Assembly: GCA_027001345.1 (NCBI GenBank)
Contig: JALTMS010000218.1
Coordinates: forward strand, 1-6,586
Reading direction: 5' to 3'
Source of the DNA: Acidobacteriota bacterium
Lineage (GTDB): Bacteria; Acidobacteriota; Polarisedimenticolia; J045
DNA length: 6,586 bases
Within the stretch, counting starts at the first letter, position 1. Every line of letters starts with the position of its first letter. The notes under the pieces are model-generated. The model saw only the letters and a list, made by a program, of their open reading frames with translations. It did no database searches and had not been told where the DNA came from. A program made the position numbers and the translations under genes. Of this stretch, positions 1-5,578 are shown one piece after another.

Positions 1-50
1 TCCCACCCTGTACCGCCTCGCATGCCGTCGGTGCCGAAGAGCTTTCTCAT
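1..50 (-). CDS. glmM: Phosphoglucosamine mutase GlmM, N-terminal 16 codons only (cut by window edge)
   Basis: The minus strand from the ATG at 50-48 reads MRKLFGTDGMRGGTGW and then leaves the window. MRKLFGTDGhRG is the hallmark N-terminus of GlmM, which interconverts glucosamine-6-phosphate and glucosamine-1-phosphate in the cytoplasm on the way to UDP-GlcNAc and peptidoglycan. The catalytic serine loop and all later domains lie outside the window. After FGTDGMRG the usual continuation is roughly V/K-A-N/G-E; here it is G-T-G-W, a small departure in a variable stretch. It follows cdaR after 27 nt, as in the conserved cdaA-cdaR-glmM operon. A GGGAG at 68-64 is a possible ribosome binding site, but its 13-nt spacing is long, so the start rests mainly on the family signature. 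The identity is strong despite the short length because position and motif agree. Confidence 0.88.
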   Translation of the reverse strand, partial: MRKLFGTDGMRGGTGW

Positions 51-77
51 GGTCGTCGTGGATCTCCCGGCTCCCTC

Positions 78-989
78 TCAGTGGGGCCGCACCTTCACCC
101 GGGCGGGCTCGATCTTCACCTCGGAGACCAGAGCCAGCTCGTCGGTATCAAGATTGCCCCAGGAAAGAGTGACGGCCACCTCGCCGGGCTGGCTGCCGAG
201 GGCATCGACCGGGGCGGTGGCCTGGAGCTGTTCGCTCAGACGCGTGAACAGAGAGGGTGGGGCGAGGAAGCTCAGGGTCACCTCTTCGGGCTCCACCCGC
301 CAGCCCGGCTCGCCGGGGCGGACGGCGAGGGTGATCGAAAACGAGGTGGGCACCTCGCGGATCTGCACCCGTGCCCGCACCGTCGCCGGCGCCAGGCGCA
401 CATTGGCTTCGGGCAGTACCAGTTTGAGCATCCTCTCGCTGCTGCGCGTCACGGCGCCGAGATCGAAGGGCTCGGTGGGCACGCTGCGCACCGAGAGCAC
501 TTCCTTCTCCGGGCCGCTGACCTCCACGTCCGACGGCTTGACCTCGCTTTCCACCACCTCGTAGCCGTCGGGAAGCTCACCGCTGAGGACCAGCTCGACG
601 GGGACCAGGGTGGTGCGGCGGGCATCGAGGGCGACGCTGACCAGGGCATGGACCACGCTGACGTCGGAGACCCCGCGAGGGACGCGCTTGATCTCTTCGG
701 GCACCACCGCCACCCGGTGCGTGCCGGGCGCCAGGTGGGAGACGTCCACCTCGGCGTAGAGTTCGTCGGGGGCAACCCGATCGAGGATCGTGGCACTGCC
801 CGAGAGCTGAATTCCCACCATCGTTGGCGAGGGATTGGTGACGATCAGGTCGGGACCGGTCTCGAAGCGCACCGGCACCTCGTACCAGCGAACTTCCGGC
901 GAGCGCGTGACCACACTGGCCCAGAGAATGAACGCCAGCAGCAGGGACAGCAGCTTGAGCCCCAGGTTGCGGCGAAAAAAACTCCTCAT
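78..989 (-). CDS. cdaR: YbbR-domain protein CdaR, membrane-anchored partner of the diadenylate cyclase
   Basis: A 303-residue protein. CdaR proteins carry one N-terminal membrane anchor and several extracytoplasmic YbbR domains; in Firmicutes they bind CdaA and modulate c-di-AMP synthesis. Here residues 1-10 are basic (MRSFFRRNLG) and are followed by a hydrophobic segment at about 11-27 (LKLLSLLLAFILWASVV), whose K-L-L-S-L-x-L-A-x-x-L-W pattern is typical of YbbR N-termini. The rest is soluble, beta-rich sequence that divides into about three YbbR-like repeats (roughly 33-120, 125-210 and 213-300). The second has the clearest signature, V-K-P-S-D-V-E-V-S-G-P at 150-160, and the third carries V-E-P-E-E-V at 232-237. 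The ATG at 989-987 overlaps the cdaA stop as ATGA, which indicates translational coupling; the sequence upstream (GGGGTCGCTCCC) is only a weak Shine-Dalgarno. A run of seven T occurs at codons 3-5. The family call is firm; a regulatory role on CdaA in this organism is inferred from synteny. Confidence 0.9.
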   Translation of the reverse strand: MRSFFRRNLGLKLLSLLLAFILWASVVTRSPEVRWYEVPVRFETGPDLIVTNPSPTMVGIQLSGSATILDRVAPDELYAEVDVSHLAPGTHRVAVVPEEIKRVPRGVSDVSVVHALVSVALDARRTTLVPVELVLSGELPDGYEVVESEVKPSDVEVSGPEKEVLSVRSVPTEPFDLGAVTRSSERMLKLVLPEANVRLAPATVRARVQIREVPTSFSITLAVRPGEPGWRVEPEEVTLSFLAPPSLFTRLSEQLQATAPVDALGSQPGEVAVTLSWGNLDTDELALVSEVKIEPARVKVRPH

Positions 990-1840
990 GGGAGCGACCC
1001 CGCCCGCGCCGAACGCGAGCCGAACAGGGCCGGCGAGCCCTCGCCTTCACTGCCCTCACCGCCGAGTTGCTCTTCGAGGAACGCCCGCAGGCCGCGGGTA
1101 TCCAGGTTCTGGTGCAGGGCGCCGTCGACGGCGACGGAAATCTTGCCCCGCTCCTCGGAGACCACCACCGCCACGGCATCGGTCTCTTCGGTCACGCCCA
1201 TCGCCGCCCGGTGCCGGGTGCCGAACTCCCGTGAGATGTAGGGGTCGGTGGTCAGGGGCAGAAAGCAGCTCGCCGCCTTGATCCGGCCCTCGCTGACGAT
1301 CACCGCACCGTCGTGCAGAGGCGTCTTGGGGGTGAAGATGTTGATCAGCAGGTCGTAGCTCACTCGGGCGTCGAGTTCGATACCGGTCTCGATGTAGTTC
1401 TTCAGCCCGTGGGCCCGTTCGAGCACGATCAGCGCGCCGATCCGCCGCGAGCCCATGGCCGAACAGGCCAGGGCGATGTCCTCGATGATCTGGGAACGCA
1501 CGTCCTGCTGGCGGAAGCGTCGAAAGGGGTTGCGGCCGAACTGGGCCAGGGCCTGCCGGATCGGATTCTGGAAGATCACGATCACCACGAAGGCGCCGTA
1601 GATCAAGACCTTGCTCAAGACCCAGTTGACCGCCTGCAAACGCAGGGGCGAGTAGAGCCCGGTCAGAGCCCACAGCAGCACCACCGCTAGCAGGCCGTAG
1701 ACCATCTGAACCGCTCGGGTACGTCGGATCAGCAGCATCAACTGGTAGATCGCGAACCACAGGACGAGAAGATCGAGAAGGCCGCGGAGCTGGGTGAGCT
1801 GGGCCGCGGTCAGCCAGAGGAAGTCGAAAACCTCGCTCAC
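986..1840 (-). CDS. cdaA: Diadenylate cyclase CdaA (DisA_N/DAC domain, membrane form)
   Basis: A 284-residue enzyme that condenses two ATP into the second messenger c-di-AMP at the cytoplasmic face of the membrane. The N-terminal third is hydrophobic with three probable membrane helices (about 20-38, 44-62 and 74-90), the CdaA topology rather than soluble DisA. The DAC domain follows: G-A-L-I-V-L-E-R at 135-142, I-E-T-G at 150-153, then P-L-H-D-G-A-V-I-V at 174-182 with the essential DGA at 177-179, and G-T-R-H-R-A-A at 207-213 with the RHR motif at 209-211. All core catalytic signatures are intact. Before the domain, the common F-Q-P-E-I-R is replaced by F-Q-N-P-I-R (90-95). The last 25 residues are a Gly/Ser/Glu-rich tail of no known function. 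The start is GTG at 1840-1838, overlapping the folP stop as GTGA; a GGGAG lies about 10 nt upstream. It sits directly before cdaR and glmM, the classic c-di-AMP/cell-wall module. Confidence 0.96.
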   Translation of the reverse strand: MSEVFDFLWLTAAQLTQLRGLLDLLVLWFAIYQLMLLIRRTRAVQMVYGLLAVVLLWALTGLYSPLRLQAVNWVLSKVLIYGAFVVIVIFQNPIRQALAQFGRNPFRRFRQQDVRSQIIEDIALACSAMGSRRIGALIVLERAHGLKNYIETGIELDARVSYDLLINIFTPKTPLHDGAVIVSEGRIKAASCFLPLTTDPYISREFGTRHRAAMGVTEETDAVAVVVSEERGKISVAVDGALHQNLDTRGLRAFLEEQLGGEGSEGEGSPALFGSRSARAGSLP

Positions 1841-2979
1841 TGCGAGCGCTCTCCCGCGCTGCGGGGCGGCCAGGGCTGGAGCGGCTCGAGCACGGCCAGG
1901 GCCTGGCGCGTGGCGGCCACGTCGTGGGCCCGGATGATCCGTGCGCCGGCCAGCACCGCCGCCGCGGCAGCCGCAAGGGACCCCGCCAGCCTCTCGGCCG
2001 GAACCTCGACCCCGCTGCGGTAACCGATGAACATCTTGCGGGACACACCCACGAGAAGGGGAAAACCAAGGCTCCTGAACGAGCCCAGCCGCCGAAGGAT
2101 CTCCTCGTTGCCCTCCACCGACTTGCCGAAACCGACTCCCGGATCGACCAGGATTCTATCATCCTCGATCCCCGATTCGCGGGCCCGGGAGCTTCTTTCC
2201 ACCAGGTGATCGAAGATCTCTTGCAGCAGATCGTCGTAGCGGGTGTCGGCCTGCATCGAGGCCGGCTCACCACGCATGTGCATCAGAACCACCGGGCAGC
2301 CGAATTCGGCGACGGCCTGGGCCAGGTCCGGGTCGGCGAGGGCCGAGATGTCGTTGATCATGTCGGCCCCCGCCTCGAGGGCCCGCCGGGCCACGGAGCC
2401 GTGGCGGGTGTCGACCGAGATGCGCAGGGCCGGCAGCTCGGCGCGCAGGCGCCGGACGACGGGGACCACCCGAGCGATTTCTTCGTCCTCGCTGACGGGA
2501 GCGGCCCCGGGGCGGGAGGACTCGCCGCCCACGTCCACCAGCGCGGCGCCCTGATCGGCCATCCGGGCGGCCTGTTCGACGGCGGCCCCCGGATCGCTGA
2601 ATCGGCCACCGTCGGAGAACGAGTCGGGGGTGACGTTGACAATGCCCATCACCAGTGCCGCGCCGCTCAGATCGAGGCTGCCGCCGTCGGCAAAGCGCAG
2701 GGGACGGGGAGGGGCGGCGTAGGCCTCGAGGGTCGCTCCGAGGGCCGGGCCCGCCGGGGGCGGAAGCCGATCGGCCAGCTCGCGCAAGGCCGCGGCGCCG
2801 CCGGCCAGCAGCAGGTGATCGGGGCGTTCGACCACGTGCAGCGGCAATGCGATCCCGTCGAGGGCCGGGACGATGGCCGCGCGGTAAGCCGTGGGGCAGC
2901 GCAGGACACGGCAGGGGGTGGGCAAGCCCTCGCCCGCGCTCTCGCACAGATCCCAGGCCCGCACTCCCGCCGTGGCCAT
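1837..2979 (-). CDS. folP: Dihydropteroate synthase FolP with N-terminal extension
   Basis: A 380-residue protein. DHPS joins p-aminobenzoate to dihydropterin pyrophosphate in folate synthesis and is the sulfonamide target. The TIM-barrel domain spans about 108-370 with all signatures: M-G-I-V-N-V-T-P-D-S-F-S-D-G-G at 111-125, D-V-G-G-E-S-S-R-P-G-A at 149-159 (Ser155 where Thr is usual), S-V-D-T at 188-191, N-D-I-S at 209-212, M-H-M-R-G at 233-237, D-P-G-V-G-F-G-K at 279-286, G-V-S-R-K at 311-315 and R-A-H-D-V at 350-354. Residues 1-105 are extra compared with minimal enzymes of about 270-280 residues; their LLLAGGAAALRELADRL stretch (56-72) resembles the small extra N-terminal region of delta-proteobacterial-type FolP, a tentative match. 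The frame stays open back to 3390 inside ftsH, but the ATG at 2979-2977, 5 nt after the ftsH stop, gives an ordinary operon junction and drops arginine-rich shadow sequence. The Shine-Dalgarno is weak, so coupling to ftsH is likely. The gene ends inside the cdaA start. Confidence 0.94.
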   Translation of the reverse strand: MATAGVRAWDLCESAGEGLPTPCRVLRCPTAYRAAIVPALDGIALPLHVVERPDHLLLAGGAAALRELADRLPPPAGPALGATLEAYAAPPRPLRFADGGSLDLSGAALVMGIVNVTPDSFSDGGRFSDPGAAVEQAARMADQGAALVDVGGESSRPGAAPVSEDEEIARVVPVVRRLRAELPALRISVDTRHGSVARRALEAGADMINDISALADPDLAQAVAEFGCPVVLMHMRGEPASMQADTRYDDLLQEIFDHLVERSSRARESGIEDDRILVDPGVGFGKSVEGNEEILRRLGSFRSLGFPLLVGVSRKMFIGYRSGVEVPAERLAGSLAAAAAAVLAGARIIRAHDVAATRQALAVLEPLQPWPPRSAGERSQ

Positions 2980-2984
2980 GAGTC

Positions 2985-4910
2985 TCAGCTCGGCTGCTCG
3001 ACCGGGCCTCCGAGCAGAGGATCGGGGCCCCGATCCTCCTCCCCGGCGGCGTCCTCGTTGGTGGCGGGGGCTGCCGAGTCGGGAGTGTTGGTGCTCAGGG
3101 GGGGCAGCGGCGGCAGAGTCTCGCCGTCGACCAGCCGGCGAATCTCGTCGGCGTCGAGCACCTCCCGCTCGAGCAGAGCCTCGGCCAGTCGCACCAGGGC
3201 CTCCCGGTGCTCGGAGAGCAGGGCCGTGGCCCGGTCGTAGGCCTCCCGCACGATGCGCTGCACCTCCTGGTCGATCAGGATTGCGGTCTGCTCGGAGTAG
3301 TCCTTGTGCCGGGCGATCTCCCGGCCGAGGAAGATCTGTTCGTCGGTCTTGCCGAAGGTCAGTGGGCCGAGCTTGTCGCTCATGCCCCACTCGCAGACCA
3401 TCCGCCGGGCCAGGTCGGTGGCGCGCTCGATGTCGTTGCCCGCGCCGGTGGTCATGTGCTCCATGAACAGCTCTTCGGCCACCCGGCCGCCCATCATCAC
3501 CGTCAGCGTCGCCTCGAGGTAGGCCCGGGTGTGGGTGTGCTTGTCATCCTCCGGAAGCTGCTGGGTGACACCCAGAGCCATGCCGCGGGGGATGATCGTC
3601 ACCTTGTGCAGCGGGTCGGCGCAGGGCTCGAGGTGGGCGATCAGGGCGTGGCCCGCCTCGTGGTAGGCGGTATTGCGCTTCTCTTCGTCGGAGACCAGCA
3701 GGCTGCGCCGCTCGACGCCCATCATCACCTTGTCTTTGGCGATCTCGAAGTCGTCCTGACCGACGGCGCTCTTGCCCAGGCGGGCGGCGTAGAGGGCAGC
3801 CTCGTTGACCAGGTTGGCCAGGTCGGCCCCGGAGAAGCCTGGCGTGCCCCGGGCGATCACCGACAGGTCCACCTCGCCGAGGGGAATCTTCTCGGTGTGA
3901 ACCCGCAGGATCTCCTCGCGGCCCCGGACGTCGGGCCGGCCCACCACCACCCGGCGGTCGAAGCGGCCCGGGCGCAGCAGCGCCGGGTCGAGCACATCGG
4001 GGCGATTGGTCGCCGCGATCAGGATCACCCCGTCGTTGGACTCGAAGCCGTCCATCTCCACCAGCAACTGATTGAGGGTCTGCTCCCGCTCGTCGTGGCC
4101 GCCGCCGAGACCCGCTCCGCGGTGCCGGCCGACGGCATCGATCTCGTCGACGAAGATGATGCAGGGGGCGTTCTTCTTGCCCTGCTCGAAGAGGTCGCGC
4201 ACCCGGGAGGCACCGACGCCGACGAACATCTCGACGAAGTCGGAGCCCGAGATGGAGAAGAAGGGGACATTGGCCTCGCCGGCGATGGCTCGAGCCAGCA
4301 GGGTCTTACCCGTACCCGGGGGACCCATCAGCAGCACGCCCTTGGGAATCTTGCCGCCCAGGCGCTGGAAGCGCTGGGGGTCCTTGAGGAAGTCGATGAT
4401 CTCGAGCAGTTCCTGCTTGGCTTCCTCGCAGCCCGCCACGTCGCGGAAGGTGATCTTCTTGCCCTGGGGGGTGAGCAGCTTGGCCCGGGACTTGCCGAAG
4501 GACAGGGCCTTGTTGCCGCCGGTCTGCATCTGCCGCATGAAGAAGATCCAGATGCCGATGAACAGCAGGATCGGAGCCCAGCTCAGGATGCCGACGAGAA
4601 TCGTACCGTCCCGAGGCTTCTCGGCCTTGATGCTCACGCCGTGCTCGCGCAGGCGATCGATCAGCTTCTCGTCCTTGACCAGGTAGGTGGAGAAGGCCGT
4701 CCCGTCCTTGTACTTGCCATCGACCTGGTAGCCGAAGGCGTCGCCGGTGATGGTGATTTCCTGGACGCGGCCCTGATCCACGGCCTCATACAGGGCACTT
4801 TGGGTCAGCGGTTCGGCGGTCTCCGAGGGTGTGGAAAAAAACTTGATCACGACGATCAGGCCGATAAAGATCGTGGCCCAGATCAGGATCGTTTTGACAT
4901 GCTGATTCAC
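2985..4910 (-). CDS. ftsH: ATP-dependent zinc metalloprotease FtsH
   Basis: A 641-residue hexameric AAA+ protease of the inner membrane that extracts and degrades misassembled membrane proteins and some regulators. Two membrane segments (about 7-24 and 103-124) flank a periplasmic loop. The AAA+ module shows Walker A GPPGTGKT at 196-203, the pore loop F-V-E-M-F-V-G at 225-231, Walker B IIFVDEID at 251-258, the second region of homology T-N-R-P-D at 301-305, and arginine fingers Arg313 and Arg316 in R-P-G-R-F-D. The peptidase has HEAGH at 417-421 (zinc ligands His417 and His421, catalytic Glu418), with Asp493 in G-N-D-I-E as the likely third ligand. Everything needed for activity is present and length is normal. 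The final 45 or so residues are Pro/Asp/Glu-rich and probably disordered. The start is GTG at 4910-4908, with a strong GGAGGG 6 nt upstream and the typical M-N-x-x-x-K-T beginning. It is the first gene after the only large gap, so it may lead its own transcript. Seven T occur at codons 25-27. Confidence 0.98.
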   Translation of the reverse strand: MNQHVKTILIWATIFIGLIVVIKFFSTPSETAEPLTQSALYEAVDQGRVQEITITGDAFGYQVDGKYKDGTAFSTYLVKDEKLIDRLREHGVSIKAEKPRDGTILVGILSWAPILLFIGIWIFFMRQMQTGGNKALSFGKSRAKLLTPQGKKITFRDVAGCEEAKQELLEIIDFLKDPQRFQRLGGKIPKGVLLMGPPGTGKTLLARAIAGEANVPFFSISGSDFVEMFVGVGASRVRDLFEQGKKNAPCIIFVDEIDAVGRHRGAGLGGGHDEREQTLNQLLVEMDGFESNDGVILIAATNRPDVLDPALLRPGRFDRRVVVGRPDVRGREEILRVHTEKIPLGEVDLSVIARGTPGFSGADLANLVNEAALYAARLGKSAVGQDDFEIAKDKVMMGVERRSLLVSDEEKRNTAYHEAGHALIAHLEPCADPLHKVTIIPRGMALGVTQQLPEDDKHTHTRAYLEATLTVMMGGRVAEELFMEHMTTGAGNDIERATDLARRMVCEWGMSDKLGPLTFGKTDEQIFLGREIARHKDYSEQTAILIDQEVQRIVREAYDRATALLSEHREALVRLAEALLEREVLDADEIRRLVDGETLPPLPPLSTNTPDSAAPATNEDAAGEEDRGPDPLLGGPVEQPS

Positions 4911-4916
4911 GAAGAT

Positions 4917-4922
4917 CCCTCC
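4917..4922 (-). promoter_or_regulatory. Shine-Dalgarno of ftsH (GGAGGG) that fixes the GTG start
   Basis: GGAGGG lies 6 nt before the GTG at 4910-4908. It is among the best-spaced ribosome binding sites in the window and supports GTG as the ftsH start; the nearby ATG at 4900-4898 is out of frame. The first two G of this site are also the last two bases of a GC-only inverted repeat at 4921-4943, so the site may be partly occluded when the leader RNA is folded. Confidence 0.75.
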
Positions 4923-4943
4923 GGCGGGGGGCCGATCCGCCGG
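4921..4943 (-). promoter_or_regulatory. GC-only stem-loop abutting the ftsH ribosome binding site
   Basis: On the minus strand CCGGCGG (4943-4937) is followed 9 nt later by its exact complement CCGCCGG (4927-4921), giving a possible 7-bp all-GC stem whose 3' arm ends with the first two G of the ftsH Shine-Dalgarno. A competing palindrome, TCCGCC-CC-GGCGGA at 4949-4936, uses the same bases 4936-4941, so the two folds exclude each other. The inverted repeats are seen directly; a regulatory role, such as limiting ftsH translation until melted or refolded, is inference. GC-rich leaders form such stems by chance fairly often. Confidence 0.35.
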
Positions 4944-4974
4944 GGCGGACCTGCATCGAAACGCCTGAGCAGTA

Positions 4975-4980
4975 ATTCTA
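4975..4980 (-). promoter_or_regulatory. Possible -10 element (TAGAAT) of an ftsH promoter
   Basis: TAGAAT on the minus strand matches the sigma-70 TATAAT consensus at five of six bases and lies in the most AT-rich patch of the hpt-ftsH gap, about 65 nt before the ftsH start. No good -35 is found: at a 17-nt spacer the hexamer is TGGCGG, matching TTGACA at only two positions. The placement is sensible for a promoter feeding ftsH to glmM, but the call is weak. Confidence 0.22.
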
Positions 4981-4987
4981 GGGTGGC

Positions 4988-5002
4988 GGCGGTGCTACCG
5001 CC
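4988..5002 (-). other. Small perfect inverted repeat in the hpt-ftsH gap
   Basis: GGCGGT-AGC-ACCGCC forms a perfect 6-bp stem with a 3-nt loop. No T-run follows on either strand, so it is not a canonical intrinsic terminator. It lies between the hpt-stop hairpin and the TAGAAT hexamer. If TAGAAT is a real -10, this repeat sits in its spacer and -35 region, where an operator could be, but that is speculation. Confidence 0.3.
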
Positions 5003-5040
5003 ATCCGGGACCTTTCGCCGCACTTTCCTGCTGCAGGGCG

Positions 5041-5066
5041 GGAGGAAGTGATCCGATCACTCCTCC
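5041..5066 (-). terminator. Strong hairpin overlapping the hpt stop codon (possible attenuator or U-less terminator)
   Basis: The minus strand carries GGAGGAGTGAT, a CGG loop, then ATCACTTCCTCC. The arms pair over 11 bp with a single bulged T. The TGA stop of hpt (5059-5057) is inside the left arm. No T tract follows; the next bases are CGCCCTGCAGCAGG. A textbook Rho-independent terminator is therefore not supported, although hairpins without U tracts are proposed to stop transcription or protect mRNA 3' ends in GC-rich bacteria. It separates tilS-hpt from ftsH onwards and is nearly symmetrical, so it would fold on either strand. Confidence 0.4.
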
Positions 5067-5578
5067 ACGTAGCCGATGTAGGGCAGGTTGCGATAGGTTT
5101 CGCCATCGTCGAGGCCGTAACCCACGACCCACCTGTCCGGAATCTCGAAGCCCCGGTACTCGACCCGGGTCTCCACTTGCCGCCGGGGGACCTTGTCGAG
5201 CAATACGGCGGTGCGGATCCGCGCCGGGCGCCGGGAGGCCATTCGCTCCTGGAGCCGGGTGAGAGTGATCCCGGTGTCGAGGATGTCCTCGATGATCAGC
5301 AGGTCGGCGCCCTTGATCGGAAACGGATGGGTGAAGATGAAGTCGGTGGCTCCCGGGTCCTCGGGGTCCTTGTGGGTCTCGAGAAAGCCAATCCGGGTAC
5401 GGCGGTCGATGGCCCGCAGCAGGTCGGCGGCGAAGACGAACGCGCCCTTGAGCACGATCAGGGCTGCGATCTCGCCGTCCTCGGGGGTCTGTTCGGTGAT
5501 CGCCCGGCCCAGTTCCCGGACCCGGCTCTGGATCTCCTCGGCGGAATACAGGATCTCGGGAGCCAGCGTCCTAGCCAT
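5057..5578 (-). CDS. hpt: Hypoxanthine(-guanine) phosphoribosyltransferase, divergent flexible loop
   Basis: A 173-residue type I phosphoribosyltransferase expected to convert hypoxanthine and/or guanine plus PRPP to IMP/GMP in purine salvage. The length is normal. The L-K-G loop is at 43-45 and the PRPP-binding motif I-I-E-D-I-L-D-T-G-I-T-L at 95-106, with Glu97/Asp98 and the probable catalytic base Asp101. The base-binding region has Lys129 in L-D-K-V-P and W-V-V-G-Y-G-L-D at 150-157 (Trp where Phe/Tyr usually stacks on the purine), followed by Y-R-N-L-P-Y-I-G at 162-169. The oddity is the flexible loop: where bacterial HPRTs usually carry an S-Y/S-S-Y-G segment, residues 66-79 read E-T-H-K-D-P-E-D-P-G-A-T-D with no Ser-Tyr. 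Purine preference therefore cannot be assumed. The ATG at 5578-5576 is supported by AGGAGG at 5593-5588; the gene starts inside the last codons of tilS (8-nt overlap). A guanine/xanthine or adenine enzyme is less likely given the C-terminal motifs. Confidence 0.9.
   Translation of the reverse strand: MARTLAPEILYSAEEIQSRVRELGRAITEQTPEDGEIAALIVLKGAFVFAADLLRAIDRRTRIGFLETHKDPEDPGATDFIFTHPFPIKGADLLIIEDILDTGITLTRLQERMASRRPARIRTAVLLDKVPRRQVETRVEYRGFEIPDRWVVGYGLDDGETYRNLPYIGYVEE

Noticed and set aside
81..1241. A 386-codon plus-strand open frame opposite cdaR and cdaA
   Set aside because: Antisense shadow of two well-supported genes; no motif and biased His/Gly/Arg composition.
1924..3240. A 438-codon plus-strand open frame opposite folP and the end of ftsH
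   Set aside because: It spans two real genes in antisense, has Gly/Arg/His-rich shadow composition and no recognisable motif.
2980..3390. N-terminal extension of folP by 137 codons into ftsH
   Set aside because: The extra sequence is Arg/Gly/Pro-rich, is the ftsH C-terminus read in another frame, and would create a 400-nt overlap. The ATG at 2979, 5 nt after the ftsH stop, is far more natural.
4988..5002. Intrinsic terminator between hpt and ftsH at the GGCGGT/ACCGCC repeat
   Set aside because: The stem is only 6 bp and neither strand has a T-run after it.
3207..5051. A 614-codon plus-strand open frame opposite ftsH
   Set aside because: It is the exact antisense of a gene with every FtsH motif, is rich in residues expected from reverse-complemented GC-rich codons, shows no domain pattern, and is a common artefact of high GC content.
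4911..5056. CIRCE or sigma-32 heat-shock element before ftsH
   Set aside because: I looked for TTAGCACTC-N9-GAGTGCTAA and for CTTGAA/CCCCAT-like boxes in the gap and saw none.
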